A stretch of 64,000 bases of DNA, taken from Martinezella rhizogenes. GTDB taxonomy: Bacteria > Pseudomonadota > Alphaproteobacteria > Rhizobiales > Rhizobiaceae. The stretch spans positions 186,001-250,000 of the forward strand of contig NZ_SGNY01000004.1 in assembly GCF_007002745.1 (NCBI RefSeq), in the 5' to 3' direction. The position numbers and the translations under genes were made by a program. Under the pieces are notes generated by a model. That model was not told the DNA's origin. It did not search any database and worked only from the letters and a program-made list of their open reading frames with translations. Positions 1-8,659 of the stretch are shown piece by piece (positions within the stretch are counted from its first letter, which is position 1; each line of letters opens with the position of its first letter).

Positions 1-186
1 CGAGCGGGTATTCGGCGCTACTGGTACTCTGGTGCGTTAACCGAATTGAGGCATCATTCCCTGCTATCCGCTGCAACAACACAGGCGACGCCTACATCTG
101 GAATCCGAATAGCCGAAACCCTTCGAACAGGTTTGGCCTATTCGAAGGGTGAGTTTCTCGGCGCAAGCCAGTAACCGGTTGCGCGC
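1..186. other. Left-edge non-coding stretch with an inverted repeat
   Basis: No convincing gene is visible here. Frame 1 is open from the window edge to a TAA at 172-174 and frame 3 to a TGA at 150-152, but neither product looks like a family I know. A 10-bp inverted repeat (ACCCTTCGAA, 118-127, with TTCGAAGGGT, 141-150) lies just after the stop of the leftward operon and may be its terminator, although the T-run that follows on the minus strand is weak. Confidence 0.35.
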
Positions 187-1350
187 CTACACCGCCACCG
201 GCGTGATCCAGCGCGGATCGGCGCTTTCGGCACTGTCCACAACCGCTTCCACAAAGGCCACACCCTTCAGCCCGTCATAGGCAAGCGGAATGTTGCGGCC
301 GATGGCATCAGGCTCTCGGCCCGCCTTGCGGGCACGGATGGTTTCCGCGAAACCGGCATAGAGGTTGGCGAAGGCCTCCAAATATCCCTCCGGGTGGCCG
401 GGCGGAGTGCGGGTTCGAACCTTCGCATCTTCGGAAAGATCATCCGCGCCCCGCTTGATGGTCTGCACACGCCCGTTAAGCGGCGTATAGACGAGTTCGT
501 TCGGCTGTTCCTGAAACCATTGCAGGGAGCCGGCCGCGCCGAAAATCCGCAGACGCACGCCGTTGGAATTGCCGAGCGCCACCTGCGACGACCACAGGAG
601 CCCCCGTGCGCCGCCCTCATAACGCATCATCACATGGGCATTGTCATCCAGCGCCCGCCCCAGCACGAAAGTGGCGAGATCGGCGGTGAGCGACTGCAGT
701 TTCAGCCCGGTCACGAAGCCAGCCAGATGATAGGCATGGGTGCCGATATCGCCGATGGAGCCGCCGCGGCCGTTCTTCTTCGGGTCGGTGCGCCATGCCG
801 CCTGGGCATTGCCCTGCTGTTCGATGGCCGTCGCCATCCATTCCAGCGGATATTCCACCTGCACGGTGCGAACCTCGCCGATCTCACCCGCCGCGACGCG
901 CGCACGCGCTTCATGCACCATCGGATAGCCGGAATAGGTGTAGGTCACCCCAACGAAGCGGCCGCTTTCCCGCGACAGTTTTTCCAGCGCAATGGCGTCT
1001 TCCAGCGTCGCGGTCAGCGGTTTTTCGCAGATCACGTCGAAACCTGCCTCGATCAGCGCCTTCGCGATCGGATAGTGGGTGAAATTCGGTGTGCAGATTG
1101 CAACCGCATCGACACGATCCTCGCGGGCAGCCTCGCCGGTAATCAGCTCCTGATAGCTGCCATAGCCGCGGGCCGGGTCAAGCCCTTCATTGATCGCAAA
1201 GGCACGGCCCCTTTCGGGATCGGCATCGAAGGATCCGGCCACAAGCACCCATTTGCCGTCAAGGCGTGCGGCAAGACGATGGATATTGCCGATATAGGCC
1301 CCCTGACCGCCACCGATCATACCCAGACGAAGTGGTCTTTCGATAGTCAT
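187..1350 (-). CDS. Gfo/Idh/MocA family oxidoreductase
   Basis: NAD(P)-dependent dehydrogenase of the Gfo/Idh/MocA family, 387 aa. The N-terminal Rossmann fold shows a GGGQGA nucleotide-binding turn near residues 13-18 and the family EKP motif at 109-111. The C-terminal half carries the GDIGTHAYHLA segment (about 200-210) with the likely catalytic Asp201 and His205. Such enzymes oxidise a ring or chain hydroxyl of sugars and inositols. It is the last gene of the leftward operon, and its ATG shares one base with the upstream TAA (TAATG), so translation is coupled. Its next-door TIM-barrel partner suggests dehydrogenation followed by isomerisation or hydrolysis of a keto-sugar or keto-inositol. 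The exact substrate cannot be read from sequence. Confidence 0.9.
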   Translation of the reverse strand: MTIERPLRLGMIGGGQGAYIGNIHRLAARLDGKWVLVAGSFDADPERGRAFAINEGLDPARGYGSYQELITGEAAREDRVDAVAICTPNFTHYPIAKALIEAGFDVICEKPLTATLEDAIALEKLSRESGRFVGVTYTYSGYPMVHEARARVAAGEIGEVRTVQVEYPLEWMATAIEQQGNAQAAWRTDPKKNGRGGSIGDIGTHAYHLAGFVTGLKLQSLTADLATFVLGRALDDNAHVMMRYEGGARGLLWSSQVALGNSNGVRLRIFGAAGSLQWFQEQPNELVYTPLNGRVQTIKRGADDLSEDAKVRTRTPPGHPEGYLEAFANLYAGFAETIRARKAGREPDAIGRNIPLAYDGLKGVAFVEAVVDSAESADPRWITPVAV

Positions 1351-2411
1351 TATTCCTCCAGCCCCAGCATGGCGCGGTTGGCATTGCGGTTCGCACCGGA
1401 TTTGACGAAATCGTCAAAGGCACGGTCCGAAACACGGATGATGTGATCGGCGATGAAACGCGCACCTTCCGACGCCCCGTCTTCCGGGTTTTTGACGAAA
1501 CATTCCCATTCCAGCACCGCCCAGCCATCAAAGCCGTAGGTGGTGAGCTTGGTGAAGATCGCCCCGAAATCGACCTGCCCGTCGCCGGGGCTGCGGAAGC
1601 GGCCGGCCCTTTTGGACCAGGGCTGATAACCGCCATAGGCGCCCGATTTTCCGTCTGGACGAAACTCGGCATCCTTGACGTGGAAGGTTTTTATCCGCTC
1701 GTGGTAATGGTCGATGAAGGCGAGATAATCTATTCCCTGCAGAACCAGATGCGAGGGATCATACATCAGGTTCGCCCGGGGATGCTCCTTGACCTTGTCG
1801 AGAAACATCTCCCAGCTGTGGCCGTCATGCAGGTCTTCGCTGGGATGGATTTCATAGCAGACATCCACACCATGGGCGTCGAAATCATCGAGAATCGGCG
1901 TCCAGCGGCGGGCAAGCTCGTCAAAGCCTTCCTCCACCAGCCCTTCCGGCCATTGCGGATAGGGATAAAGATAGGGCCATAAAAGCGCCCCGGGAAAAGT
2001 CACATGGCGGTCGATGCCGAGACGCTTTGAGGCGCGGGCGGCAAAGCGCAGCTGTTCCTCGGCCCATGCCCGACGCTTTGCGGGATTGCCACGCACATGT
2101 TCCGGCGCAAAACTGTCCATGATCGCGTCATGGGCAGGGTGCACCGCCACAAGCTGCCCGGTGATGTGGGAGGCGAGTTCGGTGATCTCCAGCCCGTGCT
2201 CGCCGAGCATGCCCTTCAGATCATCACAATAGGCATCGCTTTCCGCCGCCTGTTTCATATCGATCAGGCGCGTATCCCAGGTGGGAATCTGCACGCCCTT
2301 GAAGCCCTTGGCCGCGGCCCACGCCGCCAACGAGGCAAGCGAATTATAGGGCGCATCATCGGCCGCGAACTGCGCCAGAAAGACACCCGGCCCCTTGATG
2401 GTCCGCATCAT
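1350..2411 (-). CDS. Sugar phosphate isomerase/epimerase family TIM barrel (AP endonuclease 2-like)
   Basis: Xylose-isomerase-like TIM-barrel protein of 353 aa. Candidate metal ligands sit at barrel-strand ends: Glu188 (YEIHP), Asp218 and His221 (YDPSHL), His244 (KTFHVKD) and Glu301/303 (VLEWEC). The chosen start, ATG at 2411, has a GGAGG six bases upstream and begins one base after the stop of the SDR gene. A second ATG follows at once, and the longer reading frame to 2462 would overlap the SDR gene with no reason. The family includes inosose isomerases, 3-keto-glycoside hydrolases/lyases and epimerases. In this operon it probably acts on a keto-inositol or keto-sugar made by one of the neighbouring dehydrogenases. 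Confidence 0.85.
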   Translation of the reverse strand: MMRTIKGPGVFLAQFAADDAPYNSLASLAAWAAAKGFKGVQIPTWDTRLIDMKQAAESDAYCDDLKGMLGEHGLEITELASHITGQLVAVHPAHDAIMDSFAPEHVRGNPAKRRAWAEEQLRFAARASKRLGIDRHVTFPGALLWPYLYPYPQWPEGLVEEGFDELARRWTPILDDFDAHGVDVCYEIHPSEDLHDGHSWEMFLDKVKEHPRANLMYDPSHLVLQGIDYLAFIDHYHERIKTFHVKDAEFRPDGKSGAYGGYQPWSKRAGRFRSPGDGQVDFGAIFTKLTTYGFDGWAVLEWECFVKNPEDGASEGARFIADHIIRVSDRAFDDFVKSGANRNANRAMLGLEE

Positions 2412-2412
2412 C

Positions 2413-3225
2413 TTATTCCTCCAGCTTTTTCGCCGGCACCGGCGCGTCGTCGTAACCGCCATAGACCGACTGATCGAAGGGGATAACCGCGCCCGTCATC
2501 ATGCCGCTGTCGTCGGAGGACATCCAAAGGATGGCGCGGGCCACTTCGAGCGGATCGAGGATGCGCCCGAACGGCTTGGCCGCCGCCGCACGGTCGATGA
2601 AATCGGGATCGCCGGTCTCGGAAAGGACAAGCTTGCGCTCGTGATCGGAATTCATCCAGCCGATATCGAGCTGGTTCACATGGATACGGTGGCGCATCAG
2701 CGAAAAGCCGGCATGGCGGGTGACGGTGGCAAGCGCGCCCTTGGACGCCGCATAGGGCGCAAGGAAAGGCTGGCCTGTCAGACCCGACATTGATCCGACA
2801 TTAACGACCCGACCCTCGATACCCTCGCGGATCATCACCTTTGCCGCATCCTGAATGAGAAAGAATGGCGCACGCGTGTTAACCGCGAACATCTGGTCGA
2901 AAAGCTCGGGCGTCGTGTTGAGCATATTGCCGCGATCCGTCAGGCCCGCCGCGTTAACGAGGATATCGACCCGACCGAAGCGTTTGTCCGTCGCCGGAAT
3001 GATGCTGCGGACATCATCGATATCGCCGAGATCGGCCGCCACCATCTCAACCGGCACGCCGGATTTCTGCGTGATGGCATCCGCGACCGCCTGTCCTTTT
3101 TCCACACCGCGCCCGACAATGACGATCCCCGCCGCGCCCGCCTGCGCAAACACCTGCGCAACCGCTGCGCCCAGACCCTGGGTTCCGCCGGTAATAACGG
3201 CGATTTTTCCTTCAATACGGTTCAT
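2413..3225 (-). CDS. SDR family NAD(P)-dependent oxidoreductase
   Basis: Classical short-chain dehydrogenase of 270 aa. The cofactor motif TGGTQGLG is at residues 12-19, NAAG at 91-94, the catalytic Ser near 145-148, and Tyr158/Lys162 in YAASK. It should oxidise or reduce a hydroxyl of a polyol or inositol with NAD(P). Its ATG overlaps the iolE stop by four bases (ATGA) and its stop is one base before the TIM-barrel start, so it is a fully coupled member of the leftward iol operon. The standard iol operon does not need an SDR enzyme, which suggests an extra substrate or an isomer-converting step. Confidence 0.9.
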   Translation of the reverse strand: MNRIEGKIAVITGGTQGLGAAVAQVFAQAGAAGIVIVGRGVEKGQAVADAITQKSGVPVEMVAADLGDIDDVRSIIPATDKRFGRVDILVNAAGLTDRGNMLNTTPELFDQMFAVNTRAPFFLIQDAAKVMIREGIEGRVVNVGSMSGLTGQPFLAPYAASKGALATVTRHAGFSLMRHRIHVNQLDIGWMNSDHERKLVLSETGDPDFIDRAAAAKPFGRILDPLEVARAILWMSSDDSGMMTGAVIPFDQSVYGGYDDAPVPAKKLEE

Positions 3226-4115
3226 TTCACGACCTCATATCCAGCGGCGTCCATCACGCGCAGCAATTCCCTGTGCCCCTTGCGGGCCATGTCCAGCGGC
3301 GGGTTCCTGACCGGGTCCTGCTCTGCCTCGACCACGAACCAGCCCTCGTAACCTTTCGACGCCAGCGCCTTGACGATCGCCCCGAAATCCAGGCTGCCAT
3401 CACCCGGCACGGTAAAGGCGCCCTTGATGACGGCATCGAGGAAACTCTCCCGGCTCCTGTCCAGCCCGTCGACAACCTCACGCCGGATATCCTTGGTGTG
3501 GACATGGGTAACGCGTGCATGGTGGTTTTCGATGACACGCATGATATCGCCGCCCGCAAAGGCCATGTGCCCGGCATCAAACAGCAGGGGCACGGAGGAG
3601 TGCTTCATGAAGAGATCAAGTTCCGGCTCGGTCTCCACCACGGCCGCCATATGGTGATGATAGGAAATCGGCATGCCCTTCGCCGCGCACCAGTCGGCAA
3701 AGTCGGACATCCTGCGGCCATAGGCCGCCATGCCGGTCTCGTCGAGCCTTGGCTTCGTGGCAAGTGGTGCGGAGCGCACGCCCTGAATGGAGCGCGCCGT
3801 TTCACCATAAACGATGTAGGGCGCGCCGGCGGCGATGAAGAATTCCATCTGCTGCGCGATGCGGTCTTTCTCCACCTCGATGTCACCATCCAGCAGCAGG
3901 CCGGAAAACCAGCCGCCGCACACCGATATGCCGTAGCGGTCGAGGATCGGCCCGAGCTCCGCCATATCCATCGGAAACCGACGCCCGGTCTCCATACCGG
4001 TAAAGCCGGCTTCGCTTGCCTGCCGCAGGCATTCCTGAAGGCTCACATCATCGGAAAGCTCGGCAAGATCATCATTCCACCAGGCAATCGGCGCGATACC
4101 AAGTCTTGCTTTCAT
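3222..4115 (-). CDS. iolE: IolE-like inosose dehydratase
   Basis: TIM-barrel protein of 297 aa matching 2-keto-myo-inositol dehydratase, which turns 2-keto-myo-inositol into 3D-trihydroxycyclohexane-1,2-dione. The N-terminus has the family hallmark GIAPIAWWNDD (residues 6-16). Likely metal ligands are the HHH at 153-155, Asp180/His183 (FDAGH), His204/206 (THVHTKD) and Glu263/265. The start at 4115 is one base after the iolD stop and follows a GGGG-rich ribosome binding site that overlaps the end of iolD. The longer frame to 4256 has a non-conserved N-terminus inside iolD. It sits directly between iolD and an SDR gene. Confidence 0.9.
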   Translation of the reverse strand: MKARLGIAPIAWWNDDLAELSDDVSLQECLRQASEAGFTGMETGRRFPMDMAELGPILDRYGISVCGGWFSGLLLDGDIEVEKDRIAQQMEFFIAAGAPYIVYGETARSIQGVRSAPLATKPRLDETGMAAYGRRMSDFADWCAAKGMPISYHHHMAAVVETEPELDLFMKHSSVPLLFDAGHMAFAGGDIMRVIENHHARVTHVHTKDIRREVVDGLDRSRESFLDAVIKGAFTVPGDGSLDFGAIVKALASKGYEGWFVVEAEQDPVRNPPLDMARKGHRELLRVMDAAGYEVVK

Positions 4116-4116
4116 C

Positions 4117-5988
4117 TCAAACCCCCACTCGCTGTGCCTTGCGGATGTTTTCCTGCGCGGCGCGGGCGGCACGCACGGTCTCGAAACTGGAGACGGAGGG
4201 AACACCGACATCCCAGTCGGCGTCGCCCGGCACCCATTTCCAGGCATCGGAAACAATGGAGATGACGGTCACGCCATCATTGCCCTGCGCCCAGATCATC
4301 GCGTCTTCAAGATCGGCAAGGCTTTCGGCCCTGCGCGCATGGGCGCCCATGGCTTCCGCATGTTTGACGAAATCGACATGCAGCGGATTTTCCCTGTCCC
4401 TGACGCGGCAATCTGCCAGCAGATTGTTGAAGCCGGGAACGCCCTTGGCCTGCTGCAGACGGTTGATGACGGCGTAGCCGCCATTATCGCAGACCACCAC
4501 GATCATCCGGTGCCCGGTAAGCGCGGCTGAATAAATATCAGAGTTCATCATCATGTAGGTGCCGTCCCCCAGCATGACGATTGGAACGCCGCCGGCACCG
4601 CCCGGCCCTTCCTGCGCCATGGAGCAGCCCCAGCCGGCAGCGATTTCATAACCCATGCAGGAAAATCCGAATTCGCAATCGAACGTATTCGGGTTCTTGA
4701 CCCGCCAGCCCTTGGTCACTTCACCCGGCGTTCCACCCGCCGCCGCAATCAGCGTATCTTCGGGCCGCGCAACCCGGTTCAGCACGCCAACCACCTGCGC
4801 ATAGGACGGAACCGGCGCATTGGTGATGCGCTGGTGTTCGTCGAGCAGATTATCCCATTCGGCAAACAGCGTTTTGGCCCGCTGCATGTGGGTGGCATCG
4901 GCCTTGTAGGCTCCGAGCGCGTGGTCTAGATCGTCGATTGTCTCGAGCGCATCGCCGACCACGGAAAGCGCCCGGTGTTTCACCGCATCAAAGCGGGCGG
5001 CGTTAACGGAAATGAACTGCGCATCGCGGGAGAAAGCCGTCCAGGAACCCGTGGTGAAATCCTGAAGCCGGGTACCGATCGCCAGCACGACATCCGCATC
5101 CTTGGCCAGCGCATTCGCCGAGGTTGATCCGACGATGCCGATCGGCCCGGCATGGACCGGATGGTGATGGGTGAGCGCGCCCTTGCCGGCGATGGTTTCG
5201 ACAACGGGAATGCCGCGCTTTGCAGCAAAATCGGCAAGGCGCTCTTCCGCCAGCGAGTAACGCACGCCACCGCCGGAAATGATGAGCGGACGTTTCGCCT
5301 GCGCCAGCAGCCGGGCGGCGGCCGCCACAGCGTCACGGTCAGGACGCGGCCGAGGAATTTTCCAGACTTTCGGTTCAAAGAAGACCGCCGGATAATCGAA
5401 AGCGATTTCCTGCGTATCCTGCGCAAGACCGATAAAGGCCGGGCCGCAATCGGCCGGATCGAGCATGGTGGCGACCGCCTGCGGCAGCGATTGCAGCAAT
5501 TGCTCCGGCAGCACGATCCTGTCCCAGTAACGCACCACGGATTTGAACGCGTCATTGACGGTCAGTGTCGGATCGCCGAAATGCTCGACCTGCTGCAGAA
5601 CCGGGTCCGGCAGGCGGCTTGCGAAGGTATCGCCCGCAATGAGGAGAACGGGCAGCCGGTTGGCCATGGCGACGCCGGCGGCCGTCACCATGTTCAGCGC
5701 CCCCGGCCCGATCGAAGTCGCAGCGACCATGATCTGCCTGCGCCGCTTTGCCTTGGCAAAGCCGATTGCGGCAAGCGCCATGGATTGTTCATTCTGCCCG
5801 CGCCAGGTCGGCAACTGGTCCTGCACCGTCTCCAGAGCTTCGGAAAGGCATGTGACATTGCCGTGCCCGAAAATGGCGAACACGCCCGCGAACAGGGGAA
5901 CGCGCTCTCCGTCGATCTCGGTAAACTGGTTGCACAGGTAACGTACTAGCGCCTGGGCCATGGTCAGGCGTAAGGTCTTCGCGGTCAT
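4117..5988 (-). CDS. iolD: 3D-(3,5/4)-trihydroxycyclohexane-1,2-dione acylhydrolase (IolD)
   Basis: Thiamine-diphosphate-dependent enzyme of 623 aa that opens the inositol ring to give 5-deoxy-D-glucuronate. The N-terminal PYR domain carries the ThDP-activating glutamate in RGQNEQSMALAA (Glu67). A central domain follows, and the C-terminal domain has the ThDP/Mg motif starting GDGTYMMMNSDIYSAAL and ending CDNGGYAVINRLQ. The ATG at 5988 follows a strong GGAGGAGG. It is the first gene of the leftward operon, transcribed away from the iolG-like gene across a shared control region of about 105 bp that holds a palindromic operator. Length and domain order are normal for IolD. Confidence 0.93.
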   Translation of the reverse strand: MTAKTLRLTMAQALVRYLCNQFTEIDGERVPLFAGVFAIFGHGNVTCLSEALETVQDQLPTWRGQNEQSMALAAIGFAKAKRRRQIMVAATSIGPGALNMVTAAGVAMANRLPVLLIAGDTFASRLPDPVLQQVEHFGDPTLTVNDAFKSVVRYWDRIVLPEQLLQSLPQAVATMLDPADCGPAFIGLAQDTQEIAFDYPAVFFEPKVWKIPRPRPDRDAVAAAARLLAQAKRPLIISGGGVRYSLAEERLADFAAKRGIPVVETIAGKGALTHHHPVHAGPIGIVGSTSANALAKDADVVLAIGTRLQDFTTGSWTAFSRDAQFISVNAARFDAVKHRALSVVGDALETIDDLDHALGAYKADATHMQRAKTLFAEWDNLLDEHQRITNAPVPSYAQVVGVLNRVARPEDTLIAAAGGTPGEVTKGWRVKNPNTFDCEFGFSCMGYEIAAGWGCSMAQEGPGGAGGVPIVMLGDGTYMMMNSDIYSAALTGHRMIVVVCDNGGYAVINRLQQAKGVPGFNNLLADCRVRDRENPLHVDFVKHAEAMGAHARRAESLADLEDAMIWAQGNDGVTVISIVSDAWKWVPGDADWDVGVPSVSSFETVRAARAAQENIRKAQRVGV

Positions 5989-6035
5989 CTCGCCTCCTCC
6001 TGCGGATGGTTGTTGATATGTTTTTGGAATACATA

Positions 6036-6065
6036 TTGACAAATTCTGTACTTTGCAATGATTAT
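6036..6065 (+). promoter_or_regulatory. Candidate sigma-70 promoter for the iolG operon
   Basis: TTGACA at 6036-6041 and GATTAT at 6060-6065 are 18 bp apart and lie 29 bases upstream of the iolG ATG. The -10 lies inside the operator at 6055-6068, so a bound repressor would block it. On the other strand TTGTCA (revcomp of 6037-6042) with TATCAA 18 bp on could serve iolD. Confidence 0.5.
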
Positions 6066-6068
6066 TGC
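6055..6068. promoter_or_regulatory. IolR/RpiR-type operator, iolD-iolG intergenic
   Basis: GCAATGATTATTGC is an inverted repeat of the form GCAA-N6-TTGC (GCAAT-N4-ATTGC). The same form recurs directly before the RpiR gene (11609-11622) and upstream of the ABC transporter (17200-17213, 17228-17241). A weaker half-like site, GGAA-N6-TTGA, is at 6026-6039, centred 29 bp away. It resembles the GGAA-N6-TTCC site that I recall for rhizobial IolR. Confidence 0.65.
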
Positions 6069-6093
6069 CAAATACCTCGGGAGGAAAATTTCA

Positions 6094-7101
6094 ATGCTGA
6101 GAATTGCAGTGCTTGGCGTGGGCCGTATCGGCCGCATGCATGCGGAAAACATCGTCGCTCATCCACGCGCGACATTGGCTGGTATCTTTGATGTATACGA
6201 GCCCTCGGCGAAAGAAATTGCCGAAAAGCTTGATGTGACACGATTTGAGTCGGCCGAGGCGGTTTTTGCCTCGCCTGAGGTCGACGCCGTGCTGATCGCC
6301 ACCTCAACGCCCACCCATGCGGATCTGCTGGAAAAGGCGGTTGCCGCCGGAAAACCGGTGCTTTGCGAAAAGCCCATCGATCTCTCCCTCGACCGCGTCA
6401 ACGCCTGTGCAACAAAAATTGCCGGCAGCGATGTACCGATCATGCTCGGCTTCGTCCGGCGTTTTGACAGCGGACACCGCGCCGTGCGTGAGGCCGTCGA
6501 AAACGGAACGATAGGCGATCTGCATCAGGTCGTCATCACCTCGCGCGACCCCGGCATGGCGCCCGCCGCCTATATCGAAATGTCGGGCGGCATTTTCCGC
6601 GACATGACGATCCATGATTTCGACATGGCCCGCTTCATTCTGGGTGAAGAGATCAGCCAAGTCTCGGCCACCGGTTCGCGGCTGGTCGATCCGGCGCTGA
6701 TGGAAAAATGCGACGATTACGACACCGTGACCGTGGTGCTGAAAACCGCTTCGGGCAAACAATGCACGATCAGCAATTCGCGCCGCGCGGTTTATGGCTA
6801 CGATCAGCGGGTGGAAGCTTTCGGAAGTGCCGGCATGGCGATTTCCGAAAACCGGACGCTCAATCACCTGCGCCTCCACACCGAAAGCGGCACCGATCGT
6901 GCAGCACCGCTGATGAACTTCTTCATCGATCGTTATGCCGATGCTTTCGCAGCGGAAATCAGCGCCTTCGTTGATGCGGTGGAACAGGGCAAGGCAGCGG
7001 AAGTCGGCTTCGAAGACGGCCGGCTGGCATTGCTTCTGGCCGAAGCGGCGATCCGCTCTGTCGCCGAGGGGCGCACCGTCAACACAAGCGAGATCGGGTA
7101 A
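6094..7101 (+). CDS. iolG: Inositol 2-dehydrogenase-like Gfo/Idh/MocA oxidoreductase
   Basis: 335-aa NAD-dependent dehydrogenase with the length and motifs of IolG/IdhA, which oxidises myo-inositol to 2-keto-myo-inositol (scyllo-inosose). Visible motifs are LGVGRIG (7-13) for NAD binding, CEKP with Lys93, and RDMTIHDFD with Asp170 and His174, matching the Lys/Asp/His catalytic set of known inositol dehydrogenases. The start at 6094 has GGGAGG upstream. The 12-codon longer form from 6058 would begin inside the operator. It is the first gene of the rightward operon, divergent from iolD. Among the three Gfo/Idh/MocA proteins in the island it is the best candidate for the inositol dehydrogenase. 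Confidence 0.85.
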   Translation: MLRIAVLGVGRIGRMHAENIVAHPRATLAGIFDVYEPSAKEIAEKLDVTRFESAEAVFASPEVDAVLIATSTPTHADLLEKAVAAGKPVLCEKPIDLSLDRVNACATKIAGSDVPIMLGFVRRFDSGHRAVREAVENGTIGDLHQVVITSRDPGMAPAAYIEMSGGIFRDMTIHDFDMARFILGEEISQVSATGSRLVDPALMEKCDDYDTVTVVLKTASGKQCTISNSRRAVYGYDQRVEAFGSAGMAISENRTLNHLRLHTESGTDRAAPLMNFFIDRYADAFAAEISAFVDAVEQGKAAEVGFEDGRLALLLAEAAIRSVAEGRTVNTSEIG

Positions 7102-7104
7102 GCC

Positions 7105-8535
7105 ATGTACGCGAATTTTGGACTTTTCATCAATGGCCGCTGGCTTGCCGGTGCCGCAACGGGAGAGGTCGTCTCTCCGGTCACCGGCGCTGTGCTCGGC
7201 GAGGTGATGCTTGCCAGCGCCGATCAAACCCGCGATGCGATTGACGCGGCGGCTGCGGCCCTTCCCAAACTGCGCGCCATGGGCGGCTTCGCGCGTGCCG
7301 AAGCCCTGCACCGGGCAGCCGACGAAATGTTGCGCCGTGCCGATGAGGGCGCGAAGATCATCTCGCTGGAGACCGGCAAACCGATTGCCCAGGCGGGCCG
7401 TGAATGGACGCTTTCCTGCGACCAGTTCCGCTGGTTCGCCGAAGAAGCACGCCGCATCTATGGCCGCATCATCGACAGCCGGGTGCCCGGCGGACGGTTG
7501 GAGGTGACCCGCGAAGCCGTCGGCATCGTCGGCGCTTTCACCGCCTGGAATTTTCCGGCCGCCCTTCCGGCCCGCAAGCTCGCCCCGGCGCTCGCCGCCG
7601 GATGCCCCGTCGTGCTGCGCCCCTCATCCCAGACGCCGGGTGTCGCCATGGTGATGGTCGATTGCCTGAGGGCCGCCGGCTTTCCCGATGGCGCCGTCAA
7701 TCTGGTTGTCGGTTCGACCGCCGATACCTATGGCCCGATCATGGCGGACAAGCGCGTGCGCAAGGTGTCTCTGACCGGCTCCACCCGCGTCGGCCAGCAA
7801 ATGATCCGCGATGCGGCAGAGACCGTGAAGAAAGTGTCCATGGAACTGGGCGGCAACGCGCCTCTCATCGTCTATGACGACGCGGATCTCGACAATGTCC
7901 TCGACCTTACCGTGCCGACCAAATTCGCCAATTGCGGCCAGGTCTGCGTCACGCCGGATCGCATCTTCGTCCACGAGAGCCTGCACGACTCCTTTGTCGA
8001 CGGTTTCGTGGCACGCGCGGCGAAGATCAGGCTTGGTGACGGGCTCGATCCCGATACCGGAATGGGTCCGCTCATCAATGCCGGTCGCCTGGAGGACATC
8101 GAGGCGGTGGTCGCCGACGCCGTGCGCGCCGGTGCAAAAATCGCCCATGGCGGCAAACGCCCCCCACACCTGAACCACGGTTTCTTTTTCGAGCCCACCG
8201 TGCTGACCGGCGTGACGGACACGATGAAGGTTTTTGCCGAAGAAAATTTCGGTCCGATTGCCGCAATCACCCGCTTCAGCACCGAGGACGAGGTTCTGGA
8301 GCGGGCCAACGCCTCCGACATGGGCCTTTCCGCCTATGCCTTCACCCGTTCTCCGGACAGGGCACGGCGAACGGTAGCGGCACTGAAATCCGGCATGGTC
8401 GGCATCAACAGCTTCGCGCTCGCCGCATCCGAAGCGCCTTTCGGCGGCACTAACCATTCCGGCATGGGGCGTGAGGGTGGTATCGAGGGGATAAGCGATT
8501 ATCTCGAAACCAAACTCGCCCAGATCGTCTTTTAG
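7105..8535 (+). CDS. NAD(P)-dependent aldehyde dehydrogenase (succinate-semialdehyde dehydrogenase-like)
   Basis: Full-length ALDH superfamily enzyme, 476 aa. It has TAWNFP (146-151, Asn149), GSTRVG (225-230), the general base Glu247 in MELGG and the nucleophile Cys281 in NCGQVCVT. It begins three bases after the iolG stop. The usual lysine of the cofactor pocket (KPS/KPA) is arginine here (RPSSQTPG, Arg172), an uncommon change that may affect NAD/NADP choice. It is not an MmsA/IolA-type sequence in any obvious way, so it need not act on malonate semialdehyde. In context it may oxidise an aldehyde made from the opened ring, for example 5-deoxyglucuronate; that is inference. Confidence 0.88.
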   Translation: MYANFGLFINGRWLAGAATGEVVSPVTGAVLGEVMLASADQTRDAIDAAAAALPKLRAMGGFARAEALHRAADEMLRRADEGAKIISLETGKPIAQAGREWTLSCDQFRWFAEEARRIYGRIIDSRVPGGRLEVTREAVGIVGAFTAWNFPAALPARKLAPALAAGCPVVLRPSSQTPGVAMVMVDCLRAAGFPDGAVNLVVGSTADTYGPIMADKRVRKVSLTGSTRVGQQMIRDAAETVKKVSMELGGNAPLIVYDDADLDNVLDLTVPTKFANCGQVCVTPDRIFVHESLHDSFVDGFVARAAKIRLGDGLDPDTGMGPLINAGRLEDIEAVVADAVRAGAKIAHGGKRPPHLNHGFFFEPTVLTGVTDTMKVFAEENFGPIAAITRFSTEDEVLERANASDMGLSAYAFTRSPDRARRTVAALKSGMVGINSFALAASEAPFGGTNHSGMGREGGIEGISDYLETKLAQIVF

Positions 8536-8632
8536 AGCATTTCCAGTAAAAGTGCGCAGCGGTTTTACGTCCGGAAAATGCGGAAAAACAAAGGGCTAGA
8601 GCACATCCGACGATTCTGTTTACGTGCTCTAG
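8535..8632. repeat. RIME-like intergenic mosaic repeat with two palindromes
   Basis: The segment fills the gap between the aldehyde dehydrogenase and aldolase genes. The first palindrome pairs 8537-8551 (GCATTTCCAGTAAAA) with 8563-8581 imperfectly. The second is a perfect 9-bp inverted repeat, CTAGAGCAC (8596-8604) with GTGCTCTAG (8624-8632). Sequence and layout are those I know from Rhizobium-specific intergenic mosaic elements. It lies inside an operon, where it could form mRNA hairpins. Confidence 0.7.
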
Positions 8633-8659
8633 CGACAGACAACCTTGCAGGAGAATCCC

